This document shows, piece after piece, positions 62,511 through 64,000 of a stretch of DNA of 64,000 nucleotides. The DNA lies in the NCBI GenBank assembly GCA_023333565.1, contig JAJKFH010003493.1, forward strand, positions 1,550,001 to 1,614,000. Direction: 5' to 3'. The DNA comes from Puffinus mauretanicus. Taxonomy: Eukaryota; Chordata; Aves; Procellariiformes; Procellariidae. Every line of letters starts with the position of its first letter. Position 1 is the first letter of the stretch. The notes under the pieces are model-generated. The model saw only the letters and a program-made list of their open reading frames with translations, made no database searches and was not told the DNA's origin. The translations under genes and the position numbers were made by a program.

Positions 62511-64000
62511 TTTGGAAATATTTCTGTAAAATTTTGTATGCTATCCCTCACCATCCATAGTTGATCTGTAGTCAAATCCCTCCTTAGCTGCTCTTGACTG
62601 AAAGTCCATTTGATCTCATGCCTGTCCAGCAACGTAAATGCTGCTATGAAAGGGCATGGCATGGGGCTTGCTCTAAGCTCTTGATGAGTTACTGCTTTTG
62701 GAAGACAATGTATCTGAGATGTGTTTTAAGCTCACGATTTTGTTTTTCCAACACTTCAGTAATAGTCTGCCATGGTCTCTAGGCAGAGATTTGGGCAAGC
62801 CTGGCTCTGATCCAGAGGAGTCTGTCTCTGAGCTGAAAAATTCCCTTGTGTGGCATTCACAGCTTAAACTCTTTCTGACATAGCTCAGCCCAAACTCCAG
62901 CCCTCTTTGGATAAGAGCCTATGTGTGCCTTGCTGCCCCGCCAGCATGGTCCAAGCTGGCAAGAGCATGTTGTAGCCCAATCTGCCAGCAAATATCCTGA
63001 GTTAAGCAAAGCATGGCTGCTCCAAGCCAAGGCTGGGCTACAACCAGCAGCAAGGAAAGAAAGAGCAGGGGTAACAGGGCTCAGTGGGATTATGCCTGCT
63101 TTCAAATCCTGGCCTCTGTGAGGACTACATAGCTATTCTTGTTGGAACCAGAATTTTCTCTTAACATAGAAAAAGGACAAGAAGCAGTTGGTACTGTGTT
63201 TGTTACCCAGCAACAACATTGCAGTGGGGACTCTAAGCCTTTGTCCGCTATCAAGCTAGAAGTCCTTCACCAGCTAGACACTGAAACAATGCTGATCTCT
63301 ATTGTACCCAGACACAGCAGACAACTTTAGATAAATGAATTAATGTTTCAAAATAGATGCAGTACTTTACATTCTTGCATTTAGTCCGTCCAGCTGAAGT
63401 CAGTGGAAGCTGAATTAGCTCATACACTTTCAACTGACTCATCACGCATGTATTTGCTCCATGAAGTACATCTCCTACTGCTCTATTCCACGGAGGCACA
63501 GCGCAATGAGGGCAGTACTCAGAAAAGAAGGCAGGTGTCCAAACTTCCCATGCTCTTTTCTCACTACCAAATATATCTGGGCTAGGATCTTGCCCATGCA
63601 AGTTACTGCAGTGTCACTGATTGCAGCTGATCTATGTTGAGTTACCCAAGACTAAGATATATGGAACCTCAGGATAAATGAGCAATTGTCTGCATGTAAT
63701 TTTTAATTGAAGTGTTAATGTAATCTCCTATGCAGCAGACAACATTTAAATCAGATTTTCTTCAAATTTGCTGTTGCTGGAAACATATACACAAAAAAAA
63801 CCCCACAAATAAGATCTTGAATCTTAACTCAGATGGGAAAATTCACAGACCGTTCTCTTTAATTAATTTAAACATCACTAATTTAAACCACTAAGCTCTC
63901 CTGAGTAATTCCGGTAACAACACTTAAAAATAACGCTCCTGTGAAAAGCTCTGCTAATTCAGAAAATGATCAGAATTCATGTTGCTCATTTCACAAAGAA

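Larger units (their letters stand above)
61135..64000. other. Non-coding stretch with enhancer-like sequence
   Basis: No gene or named repeat is supportable. It holds a poly-A run (61,150-61,163), a perfect inverted repeat with SOX-like half-sites (61,389-61,407), an AG-rich tract (61,915-61,930) and a perfect CRE palindrome (62,499-62,510). A word like the core of the palindromic sauropsid repeat (CTGAAGTCAGTGG, near 63,395) may be another very decayed copy. Confidence 0.5.

Noticed and set aside
1..64000. CRISPR arrays, operons, tRNA or rRNA genes, toxin or viral gene clusters
   Set aside because: None seen. The window has vertebrate nuclear character, and I found no tRNA-type internal promoters, retroviral LTRs or viral genes.

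Overview
This window looks like part of a bird genome. The evidence is several CR1 LINE copies, including one with the bird-type 3' end (ATTCTATGATTCTAT), a low overall repeat density, long AT-rich non-coding stretches and one sharply bounded CpG island. There are no operons and no long intact open reading frames. The longest reading frames all sit inside the CpG island, on both strands, and are products of its base composition. No complete protein-coding gene can be read in this window. This is what a very long intron plus its upstream flank would look like.

Layout. Positions 1-44,220 are mostly AT-rich non-coding DNA. They contain a CR1 3' end on the minus strand (about 12.77-12.90 kb), a coding-quality fragment of the exportin-4 gene XPO4 (12,954-13,197, plus strand, no working splice sites), a candidate TATA-driven minus-strand promoter and first coding exon (about 15.07-14.91 kb), and a CR1 with a recognisable reverse-transcriptase remnant (19.17-20.06 kb). 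They also hold some candidate minus-strand small exons and an old palindromic sauropsid repeat (43.26-43.36 kb). Positions 44,285-45,870 are a CpG island. Positions 45,900-64,000 are again AT-rich, with a large old CR1 (49.56-50.76 kb), a second CR1 tail (51.2-51.4 kb), another copy of the palindromic repeat (53.07-53.19 kb) and a young-looking CR1 tail (61.02-61.13 kb). Several blocks there and at 30.6-30.9 kb resemble developmental enhancers.

How it may fit together. In and just beside the CpG island I count six good splice-donor sequences on the minus strand and no GTAAG or GTGAG donor on the plus strand. My reading is that the island promotes a minus-strand gene running leftward, so 1-44 kb would be mainly its first intron(s) and 46-64 kb its upstream flank. 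The candidate TATA exon at 15 kb is on the same strand. It leaves its reading frame in the same phase (two bases, AG) as one island exon, as expected of alternative first exons that splice to the same downstream exon. The gene itself is not identified.

The firmest unexpected item is the XPO4 fragment: 81 codons with no stop or frameshift, isolated, opposite in strand to the inferred gene, and ending at exon-like borders that lack splice signals. I found no evidence for a novel multi-gene system here. Exon calls other than XPO4 and CR1 are predictions read by eye.
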